From CAZPUS01 sp964589825 (GTDB taxonomy: Bacteria; Fibrobacterota; Chitinivibrionia; Chitinivibrionales; WJKA01), in assembly GCA_964589825.1 (NCBI GenBank), contig CAZPUS010000015.1, forward strand, positions 4,734-68,733: 64,000 nucleotides of DNA. Direction: 5' to 3'. A program made the position numbers and the translations under genes. The notes under the pieces are model-generated. The model was given only the letters and a program-made list of their open reading frames with translations. It was not told the DNA's origin and searched no databases. Shown here one piece after another: positions 9,320 through 17,869 of this stretch; the stretch's first letter is position 1; every line of letters begins with the position of its first letter.

Positions 9320-10276
9320 TTATAGTGGAGACCGTTGGGATGCGTTAATGAAAATAAGATCGTTGACATCTACAATATAAATATCTCTTTGTTCATTTGT
9401 AATAAGCAGTTGCGAGTCGTTCTTAAAGCAAATTCCTTCACATTGACGAGCGTGTATCGGCAGCCATGCAATCGTGCCGTGGAAATAGTCGTCACTCCCT
9501 TCAGGGGCAGTAAAACACCAGACGGCATTATACGTAAGCAGTGCCAGTTTGTTTCCGTCGCGGGTCGCATCCGCAGCGGTTACCTGGCCGTTGGCGGCAA
9601 AATGACCGATGCAGGCGGGGATGTTGAGTTCATTTTCGTGAAGCGTGTGAAATTTGTACAGCATGGTGTGCGTATTGCCGCGATGCTTTGTCAGGAGGTA
9701 GGCATTGCCATACGCACAGAATAAAGCTTCGCAATCAAAATTCTTTTCCTGCGTTCGAGGAGGAAATGCCTCCTGATTCGGCCAGGCAAAATTGTATTTC
9801 GCATAAATCCTTGTTTTTGTGTAAAAACGGGGGTTTGGTTCACGTATTTCGTAGAGTGCGAGATCGCGTCGTGCGTTCGCGTTATTACCAAAGGCTCCTA
9901 TTACAAGATTCCCTTTTTCGTTTACCGCAATATCTTCCCAGTCGATATTGACCGCATCAGCTATATGGATGCCCTGATAAGTCGAGCGCGCCTTTGGTGT
10001 GATATCCTTTCCGGTGGCGTTAATGGCGAAAATAAGCGGATCGTCGCCTGAATCGTTGTGTGTCCAGAAACAGCCGGTGTCGGAAGGACTTGCCACAATG
10101 CCTGATGATTCATCGATACGGTCGTTTTCAATACGGGCGGCCGCAATGAGTGTCACCGGTTCTTTTTCAGGCAGTTGAGGGACAAGGAGGGTGATATGGC
10201 ATCGTGCGTCGACAACTGAATACAAAAACGTGCACCATACTGTAATCGCCAAAAGAATCCGGGTAAAAACGCTCAT
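9320..10276 (-). CDS. Secreted beta-propeller-like protein of unknown function
   Basis: 318 residues with an N-terminal hydrophobic signal (about 1-24, cleavage possible after VVDA). The body shows strand-rich repeats with motifs such as SSGIVASPSDTGCFWTHNDS (about 57-76), INWEDIAV-type (NIDWEDIAV, about 108-116) and CEGICF, the pattern of propeller proteins of the phytase-esterase-like and SdiA-regulated sort; I do not see a catalytic set. Its start overlaps the MscS stop by four bases (ATGA), so the two are translationally coupled. Periplasmic or outer surface location is likely. Function is not assigned. Confidence 0.7.
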   Translation of the reverse strand: MSVFTRILLAITVWCTFLYSVVDARCHITLLVPQLPEKEPVTLIAAARIENDRIDESSGIVASPSDTGCFWTHNDSGDDPLIFAINATGKDITPKARSTYQGIHIADAVNIDWEDIAVNEKGNLVIGAFGNNANARRDLALYEIREPNPRFYTKTRIYAKYNFAWPNQEAFPPRTQEKNFDCEALFCAYGNAYLLTKHRGNTHTMLYKFHTLHENELNIPACIGHFAANGQVTAADATRDGNKLALLTYNAVWCFTAPEGSDDYFHGTIAWLPIHARQCEGICFKNDSQLLITNEQRDIYIVDVNDLIFINASQRSPL

Positions 10277-11211
10277 GAAGGATGTTCCTGTTGAGGTGAA
10301 TCATACTCAGCATTGTTTTCGATATGTACCCGGGTTCGTGGCAATGCCTCCGGGGTGGTTCTCCTGATAAAATCGATGATTTTTTCGCGAAGAAATACGC
10401 GAAGATTCCAGGCTGTAGGGCCGTCTTTTGCACTTGCCAGTACGCGAATCTCCATGGTATCCGCCAGTGCATTCGTAACCTGTACCACATTTGTCTGCCG
10501 GTCCCATAGTGCATTGTCTTTGAGCAGTCGTGTCACCTCTTCACGTATATGATCCACATTGACCGTATAATCGGTATGAATATAGACCGGTGCGAGTATT
10601 TCGGAGGAAAGGCGTGACCAGTTCTGAAACGGTTTATCGGTAAAGTGGCTCGCAGGTACAATCAATCTTCTTTTATCCCATGTACGGACAACCACATACG
10701 TGAGATTGATCTCTTCAATCCATCCCCATTCGTTTTCTACGACGACCATATCGTCGAGTCGTATGGGACGGGTGAGGGCAATCTGAATACCTGCGATGAT
10801 CCCTGATATAAACCGCTGTGCTGCAAGTCCCACAATGACACTTGCGATTCCTGCGGATGCAAAAAGACTTACCCCGAGTTGTTTTATCGGTTCGAAGTTC
10901 ATAAATGCCGCTGCAGTGGCGATAAACAGCACTATGGCGGAGATGATTTTTTCGAATATGTCGAGTTGGGTGATGAGTGTGCGTACGCGCAGCTGGTTAT
11001 CGCGTGACTGAAGGTGTCGGATAAGAATCATTTTGCCGATATCGAGCAGCACGATCACGAGCCACGCAATTGCAAAGTAGAGGGAGGCGGTTATTACTTT
11101 TTTAACGACTGAAAGATACTCCCATGAAAACAGGTTCATGCCGATAACGGTCAGTGCCGCAGCATGAAGCAGAAGGAGTATTACGGGAAGTATTATTTTT
11201 TTTATTTGCAT
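10273..11211 (-). CDS. MscS-family mechanosensitive ion channel
   Basis: 312 residues. Two or three hydrophobic helices (about 5-25, 38-60, 85-105) precede the pore-lining helix, which has the Gly/Ala pattern FASAGIASVIVGLAAQRFISGIIAG, quoted here only as residues about 116-140. The beta domain follows, with PIRLDDMVVV and the conserved P.....NWSR element (FQNWSRL, about 196-202). A C-terminal alpha/beta domain extends to residue about 295. These channels open under membrane tension to release solutes on osmotic downshift. The stop overlaps the start of the propeller gene. The divergent SGNH hydrolase begins 195 bp away. Confidence 0.92.
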   Translation of the reverse strand: MQIKKIILPVILLLLHAAALTVIGMNLFSWEYLSVVKKVITASLYFAIAWLVIVLLDIGKMILIRHLQSRDNQLRVRTLITQLDIFEKIISAIVLFIATAAAFMNFEPIKQLGVSLFASAGIASVIVGLAAQRFISGIIAGIQIALTRPIRLDDMVVVENEWGWIEEINLTYVVVRTWDKRRLIVPASHFTDKPFQNWSRLSSEILAPVYIHTDYTVNVDHIREEVTRLLKDNALWDRQTNVVQVTNALADTMEIRVLASAKDGPTAWNLRVFLREKIIDFIRRTTPEALPRTRVHIENNAEYDSPQQEHPS

Positions 11212-11405
11212 AGTGTAAGAGCAAAGTGCCGGTAATGTAAAAAGGGGGTTACGTAGCAGCTAAAAATACATAATCGTACACCTCGGGTGGCAGGTAACCG
11301 CATACGTTGGGAATACCCTCTGCATAATATGTATATTCCCCGTAAGAAAATGAAGTAGCGTACCAAATACCTACTAATGGCATGACGGGAAAAGGAGGAC
11401 TCCGA

Positions 11406-12374
11406 ATGATGAATAAAAGAATGAACACAACCACAGCGGCCAGCGGTATGCTATCCCGTGCGATTATATTTGTGGTATGGGCGGTACTTTTTTTGTTCGT
11501 CTGTGCATATGCAGCAACCGACATTCTTTTTGTCAATAACAGCCTTACGTATGTACATAATGTTCCGGCAATGATAGAGAGCCTCGGGGTCAATGAGACT
11601 ACACCTGTATCACTGGATTGCGATATGCACTCGATTGCAGGAGGCGAGTTGAGAGATCATCTTGTTGAAGAATGTTTTTCTCTCATCTCATCGGGGGAAT
11701 ATGAGTATGTGGTTCTTCAGGGTTACACGAATCCGATTTACGACAGGGGGGCATTCTTTTCCGCGGCTCGACAGCTGAACGATTCGATAGCAACGGCTGG
11801 TGCGACAACCATCTTTTTCATGACCTGGGCCCCCCGGAATGAACGGGATTTTTTTGATTTTCTCGCGACATCCTATGACAGTATCGGTAATGAGCTCAAC
11901 GCCGCGGTGGCCCCGGTGGGAAGGGTCTGGGAACTACTGATGGAAGATATCCCGACCGATCAGTTTTACAGCGATTTTGTACATGCGACCTGTGTCGGTT
12001 CATATGTTGCCGCCTGCGTGCTTTATGCCACATTAACGAACACGAGTCCGGTCGGTAATCCCTACGCTCCTGTCGACACACCATACGTGGGCCCGTCGTA
12101 TTGCTGGGGTTGTGACAGTACGGCAGAGGCACTGCAGCGTGTGTCATGGGATATAACAGAAGGGTATAACGATATCCATACATACGCGGATGTTCCTCCC
12201 ACGCGGGTTATACACGAAACAATGGACGGCTTCGGTCACCCGTCTATGCTGTTCGATATAACGGGACGGTGTATTAATACAATACATCCGATGTCACCCC
12301 GCCGCATGCAGGGCGTACTGATACGGAAAACACGTGAGGGAGCACACCGTGTGCTGAAAACAGAGACGCGATGA
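11406..12374 (+). CDS. Secreted SGNH/GDSL-like hydrolase
   Basis: 322 residues from ATG 11406, chosen because AAAGGAGGA stands at 11391-11399; an in-frame ATG at 11382 has no such site. A signal peptide covers about 1-38, ending in CAYAATD. Block I is ILFVNNSLTY (nucleophile Ser; the usual Gly of GNS is Asn), then AGGELRDH, VVLQGYTNP and block V DFVHATCVGSYVAA with the Asp-His pair, so the catalytic set is complete. The family removes acyl groups from carbohydrates or lipids. The C-terminal stretch (DITGRCI...GVLIRKT) resembles the short tail of secreted Fibrobacterota enzymes, probably a sorting or anchoring element. Confidence 0.8.
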   Translation: MMNKRMNTTTAASGMLSRAIIFVVWAVLFLFVCAYAATDILFVNNSLTYVHNVPAMIESLGVNETTPVSLDCDMHSIAGGELRDHLVEECFSLISSGEYEYVVLQGYTNPIYDRGAFFSAARQLNDSIATAGATTIFFMTWAPRNERDFFDFLATSYDSIGNELNAAVAPVGRVWELLMEDIPTDQFYSDFVHATCVGSYVAACVLYATLTNTSPVGNPYAPVDTPYVGPSYCWGCDSTAEALQRVSWDITEGYNDIHTYADVPPTRVIHETMDGFGHPSMLFDITGRCINTIHPMSPRRMQGVLIRKTREGAHRVLKTETR

Positions 12375-12438
12375 ATTCAGGGGTAAAAAAAGCAGCCGAT
12401 GATCATCAAATAAGGCAATCATCAACAGAGACGTAAGG

Positions 12439-12813
12439 TTACGTTCGATGCGCCTCATGGGGCGTATCGCTGGCGTGCAGCCACAGGTTTACACAGGGAT
12501 TTTCCTCGTCAGATATCAGGTGGTGGTCTTCACCCGGTTCACACACCCTAACGTCTCCGGCATCCATGCCATGTGTTTCTCCATCAACCTCCATACGGGC
12601 ATGTCCGTGCAGTACCCCAAATACTTCGTAATCGTCATGTGCATGGCGCCCCTTGCCGTTGCAGGAATCACAGGTACAACCCGTATCGTGAGTCCGCATC
12701 CCCGGTTCCTTGAACGATAGGCCGCCCTGGGCCAGATATTTGCCTGGGATCACGTGTTGACGAATATGTGTGCAGTTTTGACAGTCGAGATCGGATAGTC
12801 TGAGGCGTTTCAT
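12439..12813 (-). CDS. Cupin-domain protein with cysteine pairs
   Basis: 124 residues from ATG 12813, chosen because AGGAG lies about 9 bases upstream; the longer frame to 12864 has no site. The single cupin barrel shows GRHAHDDYEVFGVLHGHARM (His, His, Glu metal ligands) and the second motif DAGDVRVCEPGEDHH. Two cysteine pairs, CQNC near the N terminus and CTCDSC before the first cupin motif, suggest an additional bound metal or a redox site. The substrate is unknown. It is convergent with the SGNH gene and divergent from the TonB receptor, whose operator and repeat region it faces. Confidence 0.78.
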   Translation of the reverse strand: MKRLRLSDLDCQNCTHIRQHVIPGKYLAQGGLSFKEPGMRTHDTGCTCDSCNGKGRHAHDDYEVFGVLHGHARMEVDGETHGMDAGDVRVCEPGEDHHLISDEENPCVNLWLHASDTPHEAHRT

Positions 12814-12911
12814 AATCGAAAATCTCCTGTTGTACGGAATTGACAAGTACGGAATTATTAACAAAATACAACATGAATTTACAGGCTGAAAAAAATATAA
12901 ATCCTATATTG

Positions 12912-13060
12912 AGCGGTTTTATTTGCGAATGCTGCAACAATCCGCACTACTCCTTATCTCGTAGAAAATCATGAGACAACCAAAAAGGTTGTCCCATAAT
13001 TTTCGGGAACTCAATAGCAGTACGGCTCACCGAAGCTTTCATCTGAACAAACAATCACTT
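12912..13060 (+). repeat. Dispersed intergenic repeat, copy 2 (near-complete)
   Basis: Contains all blocks of the family: GCGGTTTTATTTGCGAA, TGCAACAATCCGCACTAC, the hairpin at 12971-12997 (ATGAGACAACC, AAAAA, GGTTGTCCCAT, one mismatch in an 11-bp stem), AATAGCAGTACGGCTCACCG and AGCTTTCAT...AACAA. A small outer stem TGCGAAT/ATCCGCA is also possible. It fills most of the 344-bp divergent spacer between the cupin and TonB receptor genes. Confidence 0.85.
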
Positions 13061-13085
13061 TAGATTACAGTAAATTGTGTAACAG

Positions 13086-13112
13086 GTAGCACGAATATTA
13101 TATTCATGCTAC
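13086..13112. promoter_or_regulatory. 27-bp palindrome, probable metalloregulator operator
   Basis: GTAGCACGAATAT-T-ATATTCATGCTAC is a palindrome with 12 of 13 arm positions paired, located 46-72 bp before the TonB receptor start. Size and symmetry fit a dimeric repressor of the Fur/Zur/DtxR type, and the genes that follow import metal. A TATTAT at 13096-13101 could be the -10 element inside it, with TTGTGT at 13075 as a poor -35. The regulator's identity is inference; the sequence does not match a textbook Fur or Zur consensus. Confidence 0.6.
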
Positions 13113-13157
13113 TATTATTAACTGATACTACTTTTATTGTATTGAAAGGAGAGGTCT

Positions 13158-15077
13158 ATGATTCGACGAACGAAAACGCGCAGGGCAGCGGTGATGGTCT
13201 GTGCTGCAGGGATGCTGGCATCAAGCGCCAGCGGCCGTGCGGCCACCGACTCAAATGCTCATGAAATGGACACCGTCTCACTCGGTACCACGGTAATAAC
13301 CGCAACAAAGAAGCCCGAAAAACAGCAGAATCTCAGCTCTACGGTAAATGTGCTGACAGAAGATGAACTCGATATGCTGCAGCCCAGAACCAGTACCGAT
13401 GCATTACATACCGTCCCGGGCGTTTTCGTGCACAAAACCGGAGCCTTTGGTCGTGCGGATGTCACGATTCGCGGGACCGGAGACCGGGGACGTCGTATAA
13501 TGATCCTGATGGACGGGCGGCCCGCGAAAATGGGTATCTTCGGGTGTACGGTGACGCATTCGATACCTGCAACCAATGTACGAAGAATCGAGGTGGTCAA
13601 AGGTCCCGGTGCGGTAATGTATGGCTCGGATGCCATGGGCGGCGTGGTCAATATCATGCGTAAAAAACCGAGTGATCGCCTCGAAATCAATGGGTTCGGT
13701 GTCTATGGTACGTACGATACCCGTCATGCGCGTGCGCGTGTGGGCGGTGCGTTCGATACCTGGCACTACAGCGTCGCGGGAGATTATCAGCAAAGTGACG
13801 GTCATCTTGACAACACGTCCTACCGGGCGGGAGACGGATCGGTACAGGTTGGCTACTCGGTAAATGACAATCTCTCGTTCACCCTGAATCAGCACCTTTT
13901 CAGCGGCAAAAAACACGAGCCCGGCGCCGCGAAGTTTGATACCACGGCACAAACCTGGTATGTGCCCGATTCCCCGGCAGATACCGGGTGGAACGAGTAT
14001 CTGCGGGGTGCGGTGAGTCTCGATATGGATGCAACCATTGGTGGTGTGGCGGTCAATGCGCAGTATAGTCGCACCATGGGGGAGCACGAATTTTCGGACG
14101 GCTGGCATTCACAGGATCATACCGACGGATTTACCGCGCATGCGCGTGCGCTTGTACTGGATATGGATTCGTTTGAAAACACCTTGACTACAGGTGTGCA
14201 GCTGCGTAATCAGGTGGGTACGTACGTAGCAGGATCGGTTCCCTTTATGGCACAGGATACGACGTTCTCAAAATACGAAGGTGCCGTGTTTCTGTATGAC
14301 GAGCAACGAATATTGGAAAGGCTCCTACTCGATGCGGGACTAAGATATACCCATGATGAATCGTATGGCGGCCATCTTTCATATCGCGGCGGCGCGGTCT
14401 ATCGTATACATACGGCGCTCAGTGTGCGTGCCAGCGCCGCAACCGGATTTCGCGCACCTCAGATAAACGAGCTCTACCTTTTCCCGCCCAAAAATCCGGA
14501 TCTGGAGCCCGAAGAAAGCGTCAATTACGAAGCCGGGATAACCTTTCATCCTGCGGGAAAGCTCTATCTGGATATTGCCGGGTTTTATACCGAAGGAACA
14601 GATATGATAGAAAAGGCAGCGGTGTCGGGAATGCCGCCTTTTCAGTTTCAAAACACCGGATCGTTCAGACGAAAAGGGATTGAAACATCGCTTGCGCTTC
14701 AGCTTGCCCCACATACACGGGTTAAAAGCGGCTATACCTGGATCGACCCTTACTCGCACGCACAGGGACTCGTGCAGAACAAATACGATTTGAGTATGCA
14801 CTATGCCGATTCTCTTTTCTCCGCGCTCGTGGGCATGCAGTATCTTTCCAATTATTATGCCGACAATGCACAGACGCAGCGAATAGACATGCACGGTGGT
14901 ATCCCCCTTGTGTATGCACGCAGCAGCTGGAACATATACAAAGGGATATCTCTGTTTGCGCGGGTCGATAATGCGCTCGGGCGCAATTATGCACAATTTA
15001 CCGACCTGCCCACTAGTGCCGGCGTATACCTGATGCCCGGAGTGGATATCTCTGCAGGAATAAAATACACCTACTGA
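13158..15077 (+). CDS. TonB-dependent outer-membrane receptor, probably for metal uptake
   Basis: 639 residues with a signal peptide (about 1-28, ending SGRAA). A TonB-box-like segment TVITATKK (about 44-51) is followed by the plug domain (about 55-170: GVFVHKTG, VTIRGTGDRG, ILMDGRP, VKGPGAVMYGSDAMGGVVNI) and a 22-strand barrel ending in an aromatic residue (KYTY), as required for BAM assembly. AAAGGAG precedes the ATG. The Znu/Mnt-type ABC genes follow on the same strand across a scaffold gap, so zinc, manganese or a metal chelate is the likely cargo; a siderophore or cobalamin receptor is possible by sequence alone. The 27-bp palindrome upstream suggests metal-dependent repression. Confidence 0.92.
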   Translation: MIRRTKTRRAAVMVCAAGMLASSASGRAATDSNAHEMDTVSLGTTVITATKKPEKQQNLSSTVNVLTEDELDMLQPRTSTDALHTVPGVFVHKTGAFGRADVTIRGTGDRGRRIMILMDGRPAKMGIFGCTVTHSIPATNVRRIEVVKGPGAVMYGSDAMGGVVNIMRKKPSDRLEINGFGVYGTYDTRHARARVGGAFDTWHYSVAGDYQQSDGHLDNTSYRAGDGSVQVGYSVNDNLSFTLNQHLFSGKKHEPGAAKFDTTAQTWYVPDSPADTGWNEYLRGAVSLDMDATIGGVAVNAQYSRTMGEHEFSDGWHSQDHTDGFTAHARALVLDMDSFENTLTTGVQLRNQVGTYVAGSVPFMAQDTTFSKYEGAVFLYDEQRILERLLLDAGLRYTHDESYGGHLSYRGGAVYRIHTALSVRASAATGFRAPQINELYLFPPKNPDLEPEESVNYEAGITFHPAGKLYLDIAGFYTEGTDMIEKAAVSGMPPFQFQNTGSFRRKGIETSLALQLAPHTRVKSGYTWIDPYSHAQGLVQNKYDLSMHYADSLFSALVGMQYLSNYYADNAQTQRIDMHGGIPLVYARSSWNIYKGISLFARVDNALGRNYAQFTDLPTSAGVYLMPGVDISAGIKYTY

Positions 15078-15162
15078 GGTCTGCCAGGCGTCTGCATTCA
15101 CGGATACGGCAGTGCACGTGTGCACACCCTTAGTCTCAATGGTATGTGCGGATTGCAGCAGA

Positions 15163-15217
15163 TTTCATCAAAACAGCCGCTCTAATCAGGTGTCGGGTTG
15201 AGTACGTACGAAGGCGG
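15163..15217 (+). repeat. 3' part of dispersed intergenic repeat, left flank of gap
   Basis: This 55-base segment (TTTCATCAAAACAGCCGCTC...GAAGGCGG) is identical to 15318-15372 on the other side of the N run and matches the 3' block of the repeat family (TTTCAT.AAAACA..GCTC.AATCAG). The rest of the repeat is missing or rearranged here; GTGCGGATTGCAGCA just before it is an inverted version of the 5' block. Confidence 0.7.
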
Positions 15218-15317
15218 NNNNNNNNNNNNNNNNNNNNNNNNNNNNNNNNNNNNNNNNNNNNNNNNNNNNNNNNNNNNNNNNNNNNNNNNNNNNNNNNNNN
15301 NNNNNNNNNNNNNNNNN
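15218..15317. other. Assembly gap of exactly 100 N
   Basis: A scaffold gap of conventional size. The 55 bases on either side are identical, so the two contigs probably overlap by one k-mer and the true gap may be zero; a tandem or longer repeat remains possible. Continuity between the TonB receptor and the ABC genes therefore rests on the scaffolding. Confidence 0.95.
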
Positions 15318-15372
15318 TTTCATCAAAACAGCCGCTCTAATCAGGTGTCGGGTTGAGTACGTACGAAGGCGG
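15318..15372 (+). repeat. 3' part of dispersed intergenic repeat, right flank of gap
   Basis: Exact duplicate of 15163-15217. If the gap is an overlap artefact, only one of the two copies exists in the genome. Confidence 0.7.
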
Positions 15373-15419
15373 CGTCAATCGAACCAATAGGTAGCAAACA
15401 GGTAAAAAAGAGGAATTGT

Positions 15420-16265
15420 ATGAAAATAAAACGTGTATCAGGACTTATCGTGTGCTGCCTGCTGCTTACAGGCGTATTGAAAACCGGGGTTAAGGCCGAA
15501 GCCGGAGCAACAGAGTCCGCAGTGCTGCATGTGGTCGCCACCACAACGCTTCTCGGATCGATAGCAGACCGTGTCGGAGCCTCTCGCACACAGGTTACCA
15601 CACTGGTTCCGGGAGGCATGTGTCCGGGCCATTTCGATCTTTCACCCGGGACGGTCGCCTCACTCGAAAAAGCGGATATACTTGTCAGGCACGGATTCGA
15701 GCGCTGGGTCGACGATCTTCTCGGGAGTGCAGGAAATCGAACGCTTCAGGTGGTTGAAATCAGCGGTATGGGCAACTGCATGATTCCTGAAAATTATCAT
15801 CAGGCAATCGATACGCTTACCGCTGTCTTATGCAGGGCGGATACCGCGCATTGTTCGCGTTACACACAATCCGGTGCAACCTACCGCAGGATGGTTACCG
15901 ATACCCTTCACATGCTCAGAGAGCGTATTGGTCGTCGTTTTGAAGACTATAACGCGATCGCTTCACATCACCAGAAAGCGTTTATGGAGTGGCTCGGTTT
16001 TTCGGTGGTTGCCACGTTTGGCAGAAAAGATGACATGTCGGCAAATTCCTATATGGATCTTATCGAGACAGCCGGAGAAAAAAACGTGGCTCTCGTGGTC
16101 GATAATATGCAGAGCGGTCCCGATGTGGGAAAACAGATCGCGAAGGAGACCCCGGCGCATCATATCGTTCTGAGCAATTTTGTGCTGCACGATTCCTATA
16201 TCGGTACCGTTATACAGAATGTGACGACAGTCGAAGAGGCTATTCAGCACTATGAACAGCGATAA
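15420..16265 (+). CDS. Metal ABC transporter substrate-binding protein (ZnuA/TroA family)
   Basis: 281 residues with a signal peptide (about 1-26, VKAEAG) and no lipobox, so a free periplasmic protein. The family binds Zn2+ or Mn2+ between two lobes joined by a rigid helix. Start of the mature part: VVATTTLLGSIADRVG. The usual first ligand motif DPHxYEPSP is here CPGHFDLSPG (about residues 63-72), a Cys-containing variant. ASHHQKAF (about 180-187) holds the second His, and VVDNMQSG (about 223-230) lies near the last ligand region. AGAGGAA precedes the ATG. The stop lies inside the ATPase gene (14-base overlap), so the three transport genes are one unit. Confidence 0.88.
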   Translation: MKIKRVSGLIVCCLLLTGVLKTGVKAEAGATESAVLHVVATTTLLGSIADRVGASRTQVTTLVPGGMCPGHFDLSPGTVASLEKADILVRHGFERWVDDLLGSAGNRTLQVVEISGMGNCMIPENYHQAIDTLTAVLCRADTAHCSRYTQSGATYRRMVTDTLHMLRERIGRRFEDYNAIASHHQKAFMEWLGFSVVATFGRKDDMSANSYMDLIETAGEKNVALVVDNMQSGPDVGKQIAKETPAHHIVLSNFVLHDSYIGTVIQNVTTVEEAIQHYEQR

Positions 16266-17061
16266 AATCGTGCTCGATTCCGTATCGGTAAGTTATCGCA
16301 GCCATGTGGCGCTGCGCGAGGTGAGTATCCGAATCGAACACCACGGTTTTTATACGGTTATCGGCCCCAACGGTGCCGGGAAAACGACCTTGCTGACTGC
16401 CATAAACGGGTTGGGTCGTATTGTCTCCGGTACGGTCACTTTTTTTGGCATACCACTCAACCGGCGAACCGTCAATCAGATACGACGCTCCATAGGCTAT
16501 GTGCCGCAGCAGAGTACGATCGACCCCAGACTTCCGTTTGTGGTTCACGATGCGGTTGTCATGGGACTGTATGCAGCGGCAGGAATGTGTCGGCCCGTGA
16601 CCGCGCAACAGAGGAAAGCGGCCGACCGCGCACTCGAGATGGTGGGCATGACGTCGTTTCGGGAGAGGCCGATCGGGCATCTTTCGGGCGGGGAGCGGCA
16701 GAAGGTGGCGATCGCCCGCGCGCTGGTCCAGAATCCTTCGGTGCTGCTGCTGGACGAGCCCACTGCAAATCTCGACCCGTATGCCCAGCATGAGCTCATG
16801 CGCATCATTTCGGATGTATATGCATCGACCGAATGTACCGTTATGCTTGTGACGCACGCGCTCAATCATATTCCCCGGATATGTACTCATGCGGTTTTTG
16901 TCAAATCGGGGAGAATAACCCGGACCGGGCCGTTTAAGGACCTCTGTACGGATGATGCGCTTACCCGGCTCTACGATTTTCCTATGACCGTGATCGAGGA
17001 AGACGGTATCTATTACGCGCATCCGCATGCACCCATAGCCCGGGAGCCTGCTCATGGCTGA
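16252..17061 (+). CDS. Metal ABC transporter ATP-binding protein (ZnuC-like)
   Basis: 269 residues. Walker A GPNGAGKTT (38-46), Q-loop YVPQQ, signature LSGGERQKVAIARAL and Walker B LLLDEPTANLD, followed by the H-loop His in LVTHALNH, are all intact. It powers uptake through the permease encoded next, whose start it overlaps by 8 bases. It starts within the binding-protein gene. The family assignment to metal rather than other cargo comes from its neighbours and from best resemblance to ZnuC/MntB-type ATPases. Confidence 0.93.
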   Translation: MNSDKIVLDSVSVSYRSHVALREVSIRIEHHGFYTVIGPNGAGKTTLLTAINGLGRIVSGTVTFFGIPLNRRTVNQIRRSIGYVPQQSTIDPRLPFVVHDAVVMGLYAAAGMCRPVTAQQRKAADRALEMVGMTSFRERPIGHLSGGERQKVAIARALVQNPSVLLLDEPTANLDPYAQHELMRIISDVYASTECTVMLVTHALNHIPRICTHAVFVKSGRITRTGPFKDLCTDDALTRLYDFPMTVIEEDGIYYAHPHAPIAREPAHG

Positions 17062-17869
17062 TATCTTTTCATATGCATTTATGCAGCGCGCGTTTATGGC
17101 AGCCATACTCGGAGGTGGATGCTGCGGTATCGTCGGTGTCTGGGTGGTGATGCTCGGGATCCCATTTGTGGGAATAGCCATGTCACATGCCGCATTTGCC
17201 GGGGCGGTGGTCGGCGTGTTGCTGCACTGGCATCCGCTCGTTATGGCGATGCTCTTTTCACTCGCGTCTGCTGCAATGGTTGGTCCGGTGGCGGACAGGG
17301 GAGAGCTCAACCCGAATGTATCGGTCGGAATTCTTTTTTCGCTGGTTCTGGGTATCGCGTTTCTGGCAATGGGCTTTATCGAGGGCCCCAAAACACTGGC
17401 ATTACAGCTGTTATGGGGAAGTATCCTTACCGTGAGTGTAGCTGATGTCGGAATGCTCGCCGGTGCGATGGTGTGTACCACGCTTTTTTGTCTTGTGTGG
17501 TATAAAGAGATAAAAGCGGTGCTTTTTGATCGGGAACTCGCCCGGGCACTCGGTGTCGCGGAAAAACCGATATTCTATATGCTGCTTCTTTTATGCGGCA
17601 TTACGGTAAGTCTCAATCTCAACACCATTGGCGGGCTTCTGGTGTTCAGCCTGGTCGTCAGTCCCGCATCCGCGGCGTATCAGCTTACTTATCGATTGAA
17701 GTGGATGTATGTGCTCTCCGTGCTGTTCGCGATCGGCGCCTCACTCGGGGGGCTATTTACTTCATACATATGGGACGTGCCTTCGGGCGCGTCTATTATT
17801 ATCTGGGCGAGTACGGTTTTTGCCGTGTGTATGCTTTTTTCACCCAAACGCGGGGTAGCTACCGAATGA
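17054..17869 (+). CDS. Metal ABC transporter permease (ZnuB-like, ABC-3 family)
   Basis: 271 residues with about eight hydrophobic helices. Features of the ABC-3 family are FMQRAFMAAILGG at the N terminus, the segment GIAMSHAAFAG (about 38-48) and the cytoplasmic coupling region around ARALGVAEKPIFYMLLL (about 164-180). The first bases overlap the ATPase gene and the stop overlaps the methyltransferase start (ATGA), so all are co-translated. Inner membrane. Confidence 0.92.
   Translation: MADIFSYAFMQRAFMAAILGGGCCGIVGVWVVMLGIPFVGIAMSHAAFAGAVVGVLLHWHPLVMAMLFSLASAAMVGPVADRGELNPNVSVGILFSLVLGIAFLAMGFIEGPKTLALQLLWGSILTVSVADVGMLAGAMVCTTLFCLVWYKEIKAVLFDRELARALGVAEKPIFYMLLLLCGITVSLNLNTIGGLLVFSLVVSPASAAYQLTYRLKWMYVLSVLFAIGASLGGLFTSYIWDVPSGASIIIWASTVFAVCMLFSPKRGVATE

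Noticed and set aside
11249..11340. Short - strand frame ending YYAEGIPNVCGYLPPEVYDY...
   Set aside because: It looks protein-like but is short, has no start of its own and lies in the divergent spacer. It could be a relic; evidence is too thin to call a pseudogene.
13404..15125. Long antisense frames opposite the TonB receptor
   Set aside because: Shadows of the plug and barrel sequence with low-quality composition.
16240..17481. 413-codon open frame antisense to the metal ABC genes
   Set aside because: It lies fully opposite two well-supported overlapping transporter genes, has Pro/Ile/Arg/His-rich composition and no ribosome-binding site. It is a shadow of codon bias.
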